The notes beneath the pieces were generated by a model, which saw only the letters and a program-made list of their open reading frames with translations, was not told the origin of the DNA and searched no databases. A program made the translations under genes and the position numbers. Of a stretch of 64,000 nucleotides of DNA, positions 7,931 to 17,385 are shown piece by piece. The stretch is taken from NCBI RefSeq assembly GCF_010233585.1, contig NZ_CP045997.1:8764682-8828681 (forward strand), written 5' to 3'. Source of the stretch: Spirosoma endbachense (GTDB taxonomy: Bacteria; Bacteroidota; Bacteroidia; Cytophagales; Spirosomataceae). Position 1 is the first letter of the stretch. Every line of letters starts with the position of its first letter.

Positions 7931-10768
7931 TTACAATACGTTCAAATCCTGATTCAATCGGTACGTTTTCCCTTTTTCGGTTGTAAAGCGAGCTTCCTTA
8001 TCACCGTAGCGAAGTACGCAGGGTTGCCCAGCTTTGGAGGTAACCTCAACCCCGCTCAGACGCCCATTTTGCCAGCGGATGTTCAATACAAAACCGCCCT
8101 GTGCACAGATACCGTTGACAAATCCGGTCGGGAGTGCCGTTGGAAGCGCCGGGAGCAGATCAATCGTTTTCCCCTGACTCTGTAACAGCATTTCAGCAAT
8201 GCCGCTGGAACCGCCAAAATTTCCATCGATCTGAAAGGGCGGGTGCGCATCGAAGAGGTTCGGGTAAGACCCTCCACCCGTTGTTCCTTCCGGCGAAATG
8301 GCGGGACGAAACAGCAACTTGAGCATGTTGTACGAATGATTTCCATCACGAAAACGTGCCCAGAAGTTAATTTTCCAGGCCAGGCTCCAACCCGTCCCTT
8401 CATCGCCACGCTCCAAAAGCGACTGCCGGGCAGCTTTCATCAGATCGGGCGTCTCATCCCAGGTGATATCCGTGCCGGGATGAACACCCCAGAGGTGAGA
8501 AACGTGTCGATGGGTGTCTTTAGGATCATCGACGTCCTGTAACCACTCCTGCAATTGCCCACGTTTACCAATCTGGTTCGGGGCAATCTGGCGATACATT
8601 GTCTGAAGTGTGTCGCGGAACGCAGCATCGGTACCGAGGATTTCACTAGCCGCAATGCAGTTTTTAACCAGATCGCGGATTAGCTGGTGATCCATCGTCG
8701 GCCCCGCGACTAAACCACCATGCTCCGGCGAGTTGGAAGGGGTACTGATGAGCCAGCCGGTTTTGGGATCTTTAACAAGAAAATCCACGAAAAAACGAGC
8801 GGCTTCTTTCATGATCGGATAGGCACGATCATGCAGAAAAATTCGGTCCTGTGTGTAGCGATAATGTTCCCAGAGATGGTGCGACACCCAGGCTCCACCA
8901 CTCACCCAGATACCGTGATTCGATGCGTTGATGGGAGCCGTACCGCGCCAGAGATCGGTATTGTGGTGCAGCACCCAACCACGGGCGTTGTAGTGCGCTT
9001 TAGCCGTTTTTCGCCCGGCTTCGGCCAGCTCTTCGATGGCAGCAAACATCGGTTCATGACAGGCCGATAGATTCAGCATTTCGGCGGGCCAGTAGTTCAT
9101 CTCCAGGTTGATGTTCGTGGTGTATTTACTACCCCAGGGCGGAGTAAGCAGATCGTTCCAGATACCCTGCAAATTGCCCGGACGTGTACCGGGTCGCGAA
9201 CTCGAAATCAGCAAATACCGACCATATTGGAGATAAAGCGCAGCCAGTGCCGGGTCCGGTGATTTCTCGAAACGCTGAAGCCGTTCGTCGGTTGGAAGCT
9301 GTTCGTTGGCCGAGTGGCCCAAATCGAGTGTCAGGGTATTGAAGTACGTCTGATACTCCCGGCTATGAGCCGCTTTGATCGCATCGAAGCCTTTGGTACG
9401 GATGGCCTCCAACGGTCGCTGGCTCAGGGTGGCGGGATCGCCCGAAACGTCATTGTAGTTTTTAAAATTAGTCCCCGCCGTTAGGTACAGAGTTGCTTCG
9501 TCAGCGCCCGACACAGTCAGTTTATTGCCAACCACGGCTATTTTTCCCTTCTTCGTTTGGATATGAAGTAAGCTTTCGCCTTTTAACGCACCATCTCGTA
9601 CCTGAACCGCCAACGCAATGGTCTGGTCATCAATTTTCCGAACGGACGCTCCCCGATGTGGACTATTCAGTGTAGCCTCGAAGCCGATTTTACCCGGCTG
9701 GCTGGCCGTCAGATGAACAGCCATAACCTGATCAGGTGCATTCACCAGGTATTCACGGGTAAAATTCACGCCATTGGCAGCGTACGTAACGCGGGAAATC
9801 GCGGTCATTAGGTCCAGTTCCCGATGATAATCTGTGGCTGGTGCCGTGTTTTTAAACTGTAGCCACAAATCACCAAATGGCTGATAATCGGCCTGGTAAC
9901 GGGGCGAAGCCGGGGGAGTCTCATCCTGAACCCAGTATTTAAACGGTTTTGCCAGCGGAACACCCTCAGCCGGTTGTTGCCCTTCCGGATAAACAACAAA
10001 TGTCGGCTGGCTGGTTTTGACGCCAATAAAGCCTCCTTTATCGAACAGATTAATGACCTGAATCGCTAGTTGATTTTTACCAGCGTGCAGCTTAGCCGCC
10101 GGAATTTTGTAACGTCGGTTCTTGGCGATGCCTTCGTCGGAGCCGACCAGCTCTCCATTGAGATAGGTAAAATCCTGATCACGAATACGCCCCATATCCA
10201 ATACCACATCTTTCCCTACCCAGGCCTGTGGTAAGTCAAATGAGGTCCGGAACCAAAGGGCACCGTCCAGCCCTTCCAATCCGGCCTTTTCCCAACCATC
10301 AGCTGTTGGAACGGTCATTGTTTTCCAGGCACGATCATCAAACGCAGTAGCTGCCGGGTTCGCACGGGCACTGGTCAGATTACGGACGCTTGCCAACCAT
10401 GCCGTTTTCTTCTGTTCGTATCCTTCTTCGTTGCTTTGTTTGCCCATAAAATGCTCCTGGGCCACTTTTTCCGCTTCAGCCTGTTTGCCATCGACAAGTA
10501 GCTGACGAATCTGGGGCAGGTATTGAGCCGCTCCTTCCCGCTGATACTCACGCGGACCGCCCGTCCAGAGCGTTTCTTCATTGAACTGAATATGGTCCGT
10601 TTCAACACCGCCAAATACCATACCACCCAGTCGCCCATTGCCAATAGGAAGTGCTTCCACCCACTGACGGGCAGGTTGCCGGTACCAGAGCGTAAGCGGC
10701 TGACGAACTGGAGGCTGAGCCTGAGCGGCCAGGATAGTCATTAATAATAAGGTGCTTACTCGTACCAT
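7931..10768 (-). CDS. GH95 alpha-L-fucosidase / alpha-L-galactosidase with an inserted jelly-roll domain
   Basis: 945-aa exported enzyme of family GH95, which inverts alpha-1,2-L-fucosides or, in pectin-degrading members, alpha-L-galactosides of RG-II. From the chosen ATG (a clean signal peptide MVRVSTLLLM...) the catalytic residues are seen as Asn552 and Asn554 (TTNINLEMNYW), Glu682 (NSPEHGG) and Asp848 (QIDGNFGG), in an (alpha/alpha)6 barrel. The N-terminal beta domain (LPIGNGRLGGMVFG...) is interrupted after EHFMGK by about 170 extra residues (roughly 118-288) that form a galactose-binding/jelly-roll-like unit (WFRTSFDLP, LNGELVG, GKNQLAIQV). The upstream in-frame start at 10789 adds seven residues. 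The stop of the next gene lies 40 bp upstream of the chosen ATG, so the genes are probably cotranscribed. Confidence 0.93.
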   Translation of the reverse strand: MVRVSTLLLMTILAAQAQPPVRQPLTLWYRQPARQWVEALPIGNGRLGGMVFGGVETDHIQFNEETLWTGGPREYQREGAAQYLPQIRQLLVDGKQAEAEKVAQEHFMGKQSNEEGYEQKKTAWLASVRNLTSARANPAATAFDDRAWKTMTVPTADGWEKAGLEGLDGALWFRTSFDLPQAWVGKDVVLDMGRIRDQDFTYLNGELVGSDEGIAKNRRYKIPAAKLHAGKNQLAIQVINLFDKGGFIGVKTSQPTFVVYPEGQQPAEGVPLAKPFKYWVQDETPPASPRYQADYQPFGDLWLQFKNTAPATDYHRELDLMTAISRVTYAANGVNFTREYLVNAPDQVMAVHLTASQPGKIGFEATLNSPHRGASVRKIDDQTIALAVQVRDGALKGESLLHIQTKKGKIAVVGNKLTVSGADEATLYLTAGTNFKNYNDVSGDPATLSQRPLEAIRTKGFDAIKAAHSREYQTYFNTLTLDLGHSANEQLPTDERLQRFEKSPDPALAALYLQYGRYLLISSSRPGTRPGNLQGIWNDLLTPPWGSKYTTNINLEMNYWPAEMLNLSACHEPMFAAIEELAEAGRKTAKAHYNARGWVLHHNTDLWRGTAPINASNHGIWVSGGAWVSHHLWEHYRYTQDRIFLHDRAYPIMKEAARFFVDFLVKDPKTGWLISTPSNSPEHGGLVAGPTMDHQLIRDLVKNCIAASEILGTDAAFRDTLQTMYRQIAPNQIGKRGQLQEWLQDVDDPKDTHRHVSHLWGVHPGTDITWDETPDLMKAARQSLLERGDEGTGWSLAWKINFWARFRDGNHSYNMLKLLFRPAISPEGTTGGGSYPNLFDAHPPFQIDGNFGGSSGIAEMLLQSQGKTIDLLPALPTALPTGFVNGICAQGGFVLNIRWQNGRLSGVEVTSKAGQPCVLRYGDKEARFTTEKGKTYRLNQDLNVL

Positions 10769-10808
10769 GGTTTGTTCGTGGTTTGGCATCTCTGCGGCAT
10801 CGGGACAA

Positions 10809-13319
10809 CTATCGAATCGCTTTCAATTCAACCCATACCTCGCCCGGCTTTGTACCCGAAATCCCTTCCTGATACTTTTTCATCCGGGCGTTCCACTCCT
10901 CGACGCGGGGGTTATTTTCGGTGGTTTTCGGGTTGAGTTTGTCTAAACGTTCGCCTTTGGGAAGACTGATCACCAGCATCAATTGCCGCCCGTTCCTGTA
11001 TAGCAACACTTGTTGAAACTGCGCATTGCAGAATCCTCTGGCAACTTCGGGCCATTGCTCAAACTGGTTTGCATGATAGGCCAGGTAATCGTTCTGAAGG
11101 ACAGGGTCAGCGACCAGATTAGTGGTTAAAATTGTATGCTCCAACTCGCCCGTTTTCTGGCCACCATCGCATCGTTTGCGGTTGAATTCGTAAAATAGAT
11201 CATAATAGGTCTTAACCTTCGTGGTTGGGAAGGCCGACTTCAGCCGTTCACTCAATACGAAAACGTCCTGCACTTTATCGAAAATAACGTAGTGGTTCTC
11301 CCACTGATACAGCGCATTGGGATTTACTTTAGCCCGAATCAGCACTTCCCGGAGCCGTTGTTTATCAATTGGCTTGTCGGGGTTCGCAACCAACTCGACG
11401 ATGACCGGATTTTCTTTATTGATACCCCACTTCGAATCTGGCTTAACCCTGTCCTTGATCAAATACTGATAGGGCGGCTGAATGCCAGCTTTTGTCTTTA
11501 AGCTATCGGCGACCTGCGGACCATTGTGCTCCCAGACATTGTTCGGGCCATTGGCGTTTTGCAGGTATTTTTCCGAGGGTGTCCAGTTTTCTTTTATCGT
11601 AAAATAAGACGAACCTTCGTCGGTATACAGGTAAAACCAGTGAGCAGGCAGATGGGCATACGGCGCTTTGTAGACACTGTCAATGTAGTTTTCGGTAATG
11701 GTTGAACCCGGTTGTGCCGACAACGTATAAATGGCCGCGGCATCGTACATGTGTTTGGCGAAGTGATGAATCCTGTTCGCTACCACTTTATTATTCCGCA
11801 TGGCATTAATGGTTTTAGTCCACCCCCACCCCATGCTGATACCACTGTAGGCGACATCACTGATTTCGTTATGTTTGATGGTGATTCCCCGAACATAGCC
11901 CGCCCCAATGCCGACGCAACCCCAATCTTCATTCGTTACATTGGTAATCAGGTTGTTGCTAATGAGCATATTGCTACACACTTCCCGCTCATCGGTGGGG
12001 TTATAAGGGCGATGGATCTCCGTCGCTTCGTCCGCAAAAACACCTGCCATAATGCCGGTACCACCAATGTCTTTGAAGAGATTCCCGCGAATGGCATTGT
12101 CCTGTACGCCTTTGTTGTAATCCAGCCCGGTTGCCGCCAGATGCTCAAACCGGCAATTGTCGAAACTGGTATGGTTGGCAAATGACACCTCCACAGCCGC
12201 TGCCGGACGGCCCACCCATGCTTGGTTTTCCAACGACTTTTTGTCGGGTGTACCCGGAATTTTCAGTTTGTAGGCGTCCAGCATATACAACCCTGCCTGG
12301 TGCGGAACGTGCCCCTGCTGCGAGGGCCTGAGCCAGCCCGTATGCTGAAATGCGATACCCTTAAAAATTACATTTGACACCGGACTATCGACCGTTCCTG
12401 CGATACGCACCAGCGTTTCGAGTACAGGCACCATGACCTGGGCAGTAGCCAGGTTGTCGGTAGGATCAGGAATATAGTAGATCTTTTCGGCTTTGGTATC
12501 TAAAAACCACTCCCCCGCCTGATCCAGAAACTGGATCGCATTGCTAAGGTAAAATGCCGAATTCCCGGTTTCTTTCGACATCCAGGGGGCGGGCCAGGGG
12601 TGCTCGGATTGAATGCGACTTTCGGGCTGATGAAAACTTAACTTAGCGCTATCTTCCTGTACCTCAATTCGTTTGACGCGCAAACTGGCAACTGCCCACC
12701 ATTGATGAATGAGCATCTCAAGGCCATCGGCTTTCGACAAATCACCAAATTTAGGAGCCGGAATCCAGCAGGTTTGTTCCTGTTTGTTCCACGATAAGAT
12801 GCGGTTCATCAATGGGTAAGGCGTGTCTTTTGCCCGAGTTGCTTTCTCTCCGTTTACCCAGAGCTGCCGGAATTCGACCAATCGCCCTCCAACTCTCGGC
12901 GCATCGGCTACCCATACCTTTCCGACAGCTTCTTTTGGCAAACCAGTCACGTTGCCCTTACCCTTTTGCCAGTTTGTAATTGGTATTCCACCGCTTAAAA
13001 TGGGGCTTTCATTCGGAGCCGCTTCTATGATCGTTGGACTAGCGGCTGTGCCAGAATCTTCCGGACGAATAAAAACTGGCTCGGCCAACGCGTACAGACC
13101 GTTTTTCAAATAGATGTGTGCCCCATCCGCAATACCCGGATCGGCAAGCCGACGTAGTTCACGAACCTTGCGAAGCGCCATCGGCAAACTGGCCAACGGT
13201 TTTTCTTTCGTTCCGGCGTTCGCATCCGACCCACCCGGTGCAACCCAGATTTCGGTCTGTTGTGCGAAAATGAGCGGAGACAGGCAGGAGAGTAAAAACG
13301 TAGTTAAGGCTCGATTCAT
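10809..13319 (-). CDS. Exported right-handed beta-helix protein fused to an L-rhamnose-mutarotase-like domain
   Basis: 836-aa protein with signal peptide MNRALTTFLLSCLSPLIFAQ. Residues about 22-610 form a pectate-lyase-like parallel beta-helix: an opening WVAPGGSDANAGT typical of exported beta-helix CAZyme-like proteins, then many N-x-I/V-x-x-N rungs such as NNLITNV and HNEISDVAYSG. Residues about 731-836 resemble RhaM (Pfam L-rhamnose mutarotase family): YLAYH with the usual active-site His, WPEVARGF, LLYRNGRQLMLVIS and NPRVEEWNARM. A related ferredoxin-like segment may precede it near 640-720. ATG 13319 was chosen because the upstream 30 residues of the longer frame are encoded by a hairpin region. 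The glycosidic or lyase activity is unproven. Confidence 0.82.
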   Translation of the reverse strand: MNRALTTFLLSCLSPLIFAQQTEIWVAPGGSDANAGTKEKPLASLPMALRKVRELRRLADPGIADGAHIYLKNGLYALAEPVFIRPEDSGTAASPTIIEAAPNESPILSGGIPITNWQKGKGNVTGLPKEAVGKVWVADAPRVGGRLVEFRQLWVNGEKATRAKDTPYPLMNRILSWNKQEQTCWIPAPKFGDLSKADGLEMLIHQWWAVASLRVKRIEVQEDSAKLSFHQPESRIQSEHPWPAPWMSKETGNSAFYLSNAIQFLDQAGEWFLDTKAEKIYYIPDPTDNLATAQVMVPVLETLVRIAGTVDSPVSNVIFKGIAFQHTGWLRPSQQGHVPHQAGLYMLDAYKLKIPGTPDKKSLENQAWVGRPAAAVEVSFANHTSFDNCRFEHLAATGLDYNKGVQDNAIRGNLFKDIGGTGIMAGVFADEATEIHRPYNPTDEREVCSNMLISNNLITNVTNEDWGCVGIGAGYVRGITIKHNEISDVAYSGISMGWGWTKTINAMRNNKVVANRIHHFAKHMYDAAAIYTLSAQPGSTITENYIDSVYKAPYAHLPAHWFYLYTDEGSSYFTIKENWTPSEKYLQNANGPNNVWEHNGPQVADSLKTKAGIQPPYQYLIKDRVKPDSKWGINKENPVIVELVANPDKPIDKQRLREVLIRAKVNPNALYQWENHYVIFDKVQDVFVLSERLKSAFPTTKVKTYYDLFYEFNRKRCDGGQKTGELEHTILTTNLVADPVLQNDYLAYHANQFEQWPEVARGFCNAQFQQVLLYRNGRQLMLVISLPKGERLDKLNPKTTENNPRVEEWNARMKKYQEGISGTKPGEVWVELKAIR

Positions 13320-13336
13320 GCAGAGATTATTTGCCA

Positions 13337-13425
13337 GGATTTTCGCCTGGAGATGTGCCACGGTTGCTGCCCACAAATAGAAACCGCGGTCCGCCGTGCG
13401 GTGGCACATCTCCAGGCGAAAATCC
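13337..13425. repeat. Intergenic inverted repeat A, 25-bp perfect arms
   Basis: Arms 13337-13361 and 13401-13425 are perfect reverse complements over 25 bp, with a 39-bp loop. It sits just before the start codon of the beta-helix/RhaM gene and after the stop of the GH2 gene (13497). The tip begins with tgccacggtt, a 10-mer that recurs in repeat B. Confidence 0.9.
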
Positions 13426-13496
13426 GGTTTGCATTAACAAGTGGCGGTTGAGCACATTTTTGTCATACTGTCAAAAGAGAAATTTCAAAAACAGTT

Positions 13497-16286
13497 TCAC
13501 CGCCCCGAAAAATCAAAAAACAACGTCAGCTCTTTGGCACGAGCTGGTTCTTTTTCATAGTCGTAAAAAATGTTTTTCATGCCCATTGGGCCAGTCGTTT
13601 CGTTGCGCTGCGTTTTGGTGCCAATACTACTGATTCCCTGCATGAAGGAAATGTCGCCGGATGGAAAAATCGGTTCGTAATTGTGCCACTGATCGGTTTT
13701 CCAGGCGGGGGTGAACAGGCGAAAGAAAACGTCCTCATTTTCGGTTACAACGGTAAATGGATTACCCGTTACCTCAAACCGGCACCAGTACATATTGGCG
13801 TGGTATCCCTTGAATTCGGGATAAACAAAGGGAGCCTCGCCCGTTTCTGTGTTGTTATAGGCTTTGTTCCAAACCCCCAACGCGCCCCCTTTCATCCGAT
13901 TTTTCCAGACCCGATACGGGCCTTTTCCCATCCATTTCACACCCTTTATGCTCGCTTCCGGAAACGAGAAATTAACGCCATCCATCATGGTAAAATAACC
14001 GTCGGGGAAATAGCGAACCCGCATTTTGACCCAGCCTGACGGGTAAATAGTCCATTGCAATGTATTATAGCTCGTTTTCCGGTCGAAGGTCGATTCGAGG
14101 ATGACAGCCTTACCGTCATTACGATGTGTGACGTTTTTGAAATTATTGACACCCTCCTGTAAAATGGGGCCATTCGTAAACGGAATTGTTCCAGCGCTGT
14201 TCGCGACCTGTTTTAAGATACCAGTTTGTTTGCTGAATGACAGATGAATGTTGTTCGCTGTTATGGTATAGAGCGAATCGGCTTCGGTTAAAACTACCTC
14301 ATTGGCGCCCTCTGTTTTGATGAGCGACGACGCAATTTTGTTCGGTAACGAAATCGGAAAACTCCACGTAAACAGCTCCCGTTTATGCGGATCGATGGCG
14401 GTTATGTACAGAAAATCGTAGTCTTTCCAGTCGGCGGGGAAGATTGCTTTCAAGGCCCCTTTCTCGGACGGTTTCAGATTCGGTGCCGACACGGTGAATG
14501 TCTTTTCGAGCGGCTTTGCTAGGGTATAGGGACCGTTAACACGGGTCAGTTTTCCTGTAAAAGAGCATTGGGTGGTGTTGGTAAAATAATAACGGTTCTC
14601 AATCGGAAAATTCCCGTCGAAGGTTGGCGTAATTTCGCGACGCTCCAGCTTAATCGGCGACCATACTTCCTTGACGGTAAAAAAGCTCCCTTCTTTTTCG
14701 CGGTATGGCCCTACAATACCATCGGCTCCGCGATTGCCATCGGTATCGATAGCGCCGTTTCGATCCGTACGGACCACACCTTCGTCTGAGAAATCCCACA
14801 GGAAGCCACCAGCCGCCAGCGGATCATGCCACATAGCTTCCCAATAATCTTCCAGACCGGCACCATGCCCGCCGTCGTAAAGACCATGCAGGAATTCAGT
14901 TGGCAGCGTCATCGAATGGCCGTGATTGTAGTTGCCGATGCCGTAGTTGTACTCCCGGTAATGCTGCGTATCGAAACCGCCAAAATCTTCCCAGGCATGA
15001 ATCACATGCCGTTTCTGAATGTCTTCTTTGGCAAACAGCGGGTCGAGGTCGTAGTTATGACCACCCTCGTTGCCGTTGATCCAGAAAATAACCGACGGGT
15101 GATTGACGTCGTGCGTGATGAGTTCCTTAAGCAGTTTAGTGCCCGTTGGCGTGTCGTAGTGGCCGTGCCAGCCTGCCAGCTCATCGAATACATACAGTCC
15201 CAGCGAATCGCAGACGTCCAGAAAATGATCATCGGGTGGATAGTGCGACATCCGAACCGCATTCATGTTCATGTCTTTCATCAGATTCACATCGAGCACA
15301 CTCAGCTTTTTGCTGAGCGCCCGACCCGATGCCGGCCAGAACGAATGACGATTGACGCCCTTGAGTTTAATCTTCGTGCCATTGACGTAGATGCCATCCC
15401 GTTGCTTCACCTCAACGGTTCGGAAACCGAAATACCGGCTTAGTACATGAACGGGTTTCCCTGCCTGCAATAGCCTGAACTCTACCTTGTATCGATTGGG
15501 TGTTTCCGACGTCCAGAGCAACGGGTTCTGAATCGTTTTCGCCAATGTAACGGACTGGTTTTCGTTCCCAGTTTTTGCCGTAAATGGCGTTCCAACTTTT
15601 TGACCGGACAGGGTATAAATCTGCGCTAAAACGTCAGTTGCTTTGCCCTCCGTGTTAAGCTGAACCTGAGCCGAAAACGTACCGTTTGCTTTCGCATCTA
15701 TTGCGACGTGGGCAATATGGTCGGCGGGGAGAATTTCGAGATAAACAGGGCGAAAAATGCCGCCAAAAATCCAGAAATCGCCTTTACGCTCGGCTTCATT
15801 TACGGACGCATTCGCTGAATGTTTCGATACGGTAGCTTCCAGCAAATTACCCGAACCATAGTTGAGCAAAGCTGAAACATCGTATTTGAAGGCATAGTAC
15901 GAGCCCTGATGCGTTTGGCCCGCCGACTTGCCGTTTATTTTGACGTCTGTATCGGTCATGGCCCCTTCAAAGACAAGGTTTATTCGTTTACCTTTCCACG
16001 ACGCCGGAACCTGAAATTCGTGCTTGTATAAACCCTGCTCTTTCCCGCGGGCACTATCTTTGGCAAAGCCATAATTGTACTTCCCAAAACCCTGTAATTC
16101 CCAGTTCGAGGGTACCGGAATGGTCGTCCATTTGCCCGAATTCTGGCCTGCGGTACAGTAAAACTGCCAGTTCACAGTGTTGTCATTTCCCGTACCCGAC
16201 AGATAGCGCTTTTCGGTTTGCTGCGCTACTACGGGTAGCCCAGGTAAAACCAACAACAGGAATGCAGTTAAAAATCTATACGTCAT
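13497..16286 (-). CDS. GH2 beta-galactosidase-like glycoside hydrolase
   Basis: 929-aa exported GH2 enzyme. The signal peptide MTYRFLTAFLLLVLPGLPVVAQ supports ATG 16286 rather than the longer frame to 16385, whose extra 33 residues lie over inverted repeat B. Domains: sugar-binding N domain (VPSNWELQGFGKYNYG near 58; VFEGAMTDTDVKINGK near 105), Ig-like domain, and TIM barrel with general acid/base Glu407 (WINGNEGG) and nucleophile Glu464 (PTEFLHG), then a large C-terminal beta domain. The general family is certain. The substrate could be beta-galactoside, beta-glucuronide or alpha-L-arabinopyranoside; context suggests a rhamnogalacturonan side chain. Confidence 0.92.
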   Translation of the reverse strand: MTYRFLTAFLLLVLPGLPVVAQQTEKRYLSGTGNDNTVNWQFYCTAGQNSGKWTTIPVPSNWELQGFGKYNYGFAKDSARGKEQGLYKHEFQVPASWKGKRINLVFEGAMTDTDVKINGKSAGQTHQGSYYAFKYDVSALLNYGSGNLLEATVSKHSANASVNEAERKGDFWIFGGIFRPVYLEILPADHIAHVAIDAKANGTFSAQVQLNTEGKATDVLAQIYTLSGQKVGTPFTAKTGNENQSVTLAKTIQNPLLWTSETPNRYKVEFRLLQAGKPVHVLSRYFGFRTVEVKQRDGIYVNGTKIKLKGVNRHSFWPASGRALSKKLSVLDVNLMKDMNMNAVRMSHYPPDDHFLDVCDSLGLYVFDELAGWHGHYDTPTGTKLLKELITHDVNHPSVIFWINGNEGGHNYDLDPLFAKEDIQKRHVIHAWEDFGGFDTQHYREYNYGIGNYNHGHSMTLPTEFLHGLYDGGHGAGLEDYWEAMWHDPLAAGGFLWDFSDEGVVRTDRNGAIDTDGNRGADGIVGPYREKEGSFFTVKEVWSPIKLERREITPTFDGNFPIENRYYFTNTTQCSFTGKLTRVNGPYTLAKPLEKTFTVSAPNLKPSEKGALKAIFPADWKDYDFLYITAIDPHKRELFTWSFPISLPNKIASSLIKTEGANEVVLTEADSLYTITANNIHLSFSKQTGILKQVANSAGTIPFTNGPILQEGVNNFKNVTHRNDGKAVILESTFDRKTSYNTLQWTIYPSGWVKMRVRYFPDGYFTMMDGVNFSFPEASIKGVKWMGKGPYRVWKNRMKGGALGVWNKAYNNTETGEAPFVYPEFKGYHANMYWCRFEVTGNPFTVVTENEDVFFRLFTPAWKTDQWHNYEPIFPSGDISFMQGISSIGTKTQRNETTGPMGMKNIFYDYEKEPARAKELTLFFDFSGR

Positions 16287-16310
16287 TGTATTCAAATTCT
16301 GGAACTCAGG

Positions 16311-16377
16311 CCGTTCGCCAAACGTCGTACCACGGCTCTTTTGTGTAGTTAACCGTGGCAGGGAGTTTGGCGAACGG
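16311..16377. repeat. Intergenic inverted repeat B
   Basis: Outer stem of 13 bp (16311-16323 with 16365-16377), a symmetric six-base internal loop, then an inner 6-bp stem (16330-16335 with 16353-16358). It lies between the GH2 start codon (16286) and the aldolase stop (16441). On the minus strand 16351-16360 reads tgccacggtt, identical to the tip motif of repeat A; 16331-16339 (cacggctct) also occurs in repeat C. Confidence 0.85.
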
Positions 16378-16440
16378 TTCTGCACTATTCAGCCTCGGCC
16401 GGAGACAACCGCCAACAGCTTACGAATGCATGACCCAACC

Positions 16441-17385
16441 CTAGGCAACTCGCAACGCCAGTTGCTCCTGCAAACGCGTATAGGCCGCAAATAAGCCGTC
16501 GACCTGCTGGGCTATATCCGGCGTAAACGTGCCCACATTCCGCCGGGTAAAGGTCGAAATATCGAATCCCCGGAGCTGCAAAAAGTATTTTGAGACAATC
16601 GGATAGACATTGTGCATGACATCCATATGATCGATCAGAAACTGCTGAACCATAGCGACTTCCTCCTGTTGATCGGCATTATCGTAGTTTTGGCAGATCC
16701 AGACGATGAGTTCCGGAAAGTAATTACCCTGAATACAGGAAAGGCCCGCCGAACCGGCTTTCAGCGACTCTACAGCATGAACCATGTAGGCATCATAAAG
16801 CCCGAAACCGGGGCCGGATGCCAGTCGCAGTTTTTCCTTGATCTGTTGCAGGTCCAGACAGGTATCCTTATGGTAAATAACACGTCCGGTCGCCACAAAT
16901 TGCTGAAGCTGCCGGGGCGAAAGCAGGCGCTTGTAGGGAACAGGGCATTCATAAAAACCAACCGGAATGCTGTCAGTCTGATCTAATAGCTGATAAACCC
17001 GCTCATTGAATACATCGTCGGAATCGGTTTCATCGGCCAGCAGGCCCGTGATCAGAATGACGGCGTCAGTACCCGTATCGTTTACGCGCTTAACAAAATC
17101 AGCCTGTTGCTGAATAGGTCCGCCGAAAGTGCCCGTAGCCACAACGGGCACCGCGCCATTCGTGGTTTTTATTACATGAGCAATGATCGCCAGTCGCTCG
17201 GCTTCGGTCAATTCAAACATTTCGCTCGACAGGCAATTGGCAAAGAGACCAGCCGCGCCCGCTTCCAGATAAAACTCTGTCAGCCGGGTAAGGGTATCGA
17301 AATCAATAGCGCCACTGTCGGTAAATGGCGTAAGCATGACAGGAATAAAGCCTTTCGAAGATGTTTTCACGATGGTATTGGTCAT
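16441..17385 (-). CDS. DapA/NanA-superfamily pyruvate aldolase
   Basis: 314-aa cytosolic class I aldolase of the dihydrodipicolinate synthase/N-acetylneuraminate lyase family. The Schiff-base lysine is Lys173 (YHKDTC) and the catalytic tyrosine Tyr145 (GFYECP). The usual pyruvate-binding G-T/S-T/S-G-E motif is replaced by CLSSE near 51-55, which is unusual and may mark a different substrate. Its ATG overlaps the stop of the upstream symporter gene by four bases (ATGA), so the two are translationally coupled. A role in cleaving an imported 2-keto-3-deoxy sugar acid, such as Kdo, is inference. A second, dissimilar family member is encoded at 40336. Confidence 0.88.
   Translation of the reverse strand: MTNTIVKTSSKGFIPVMLTPFTDSGAIDFDTLTRLTEFYLEAGAAGLFANCLSSEMFELTEAERLAIIAHVIKTTNGAVPVVATGTFGGPIQQQADFVKRVNDTGTDAVILITGLLADETDSDDVFNERVYQLLDQTDSIPVGFYECPVPYKRLLSPRQLQQFVATGRVIYHKDTCLDLQQIKEKLRLASGPGFGLYDAYMVHAVESLKAGSAGLSCIQGNYFPELIVWICQNYDNADQQEEVAMVQQFLIDHMDVMHNVYPIVSKYFLQLRGFDISTFTRRNVGTFTPDIAQQVDGLFAAYTRLQEQLALRVA

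Noticed and set aside
13319..13425. CRISPR-like or phage attachment site reading of the repeats at 13.3 kb.
   Set aside because: Only one inverted pair, no direct repeat-spacer series, no integrase or tRNA nearby.
14826..15443. Long open frame opposite the GH2 gene (205 codons).
   Set aside because: It lies antisense to the conserved catalytic region of GH2, has no family resemblance and is explained by codon bias.
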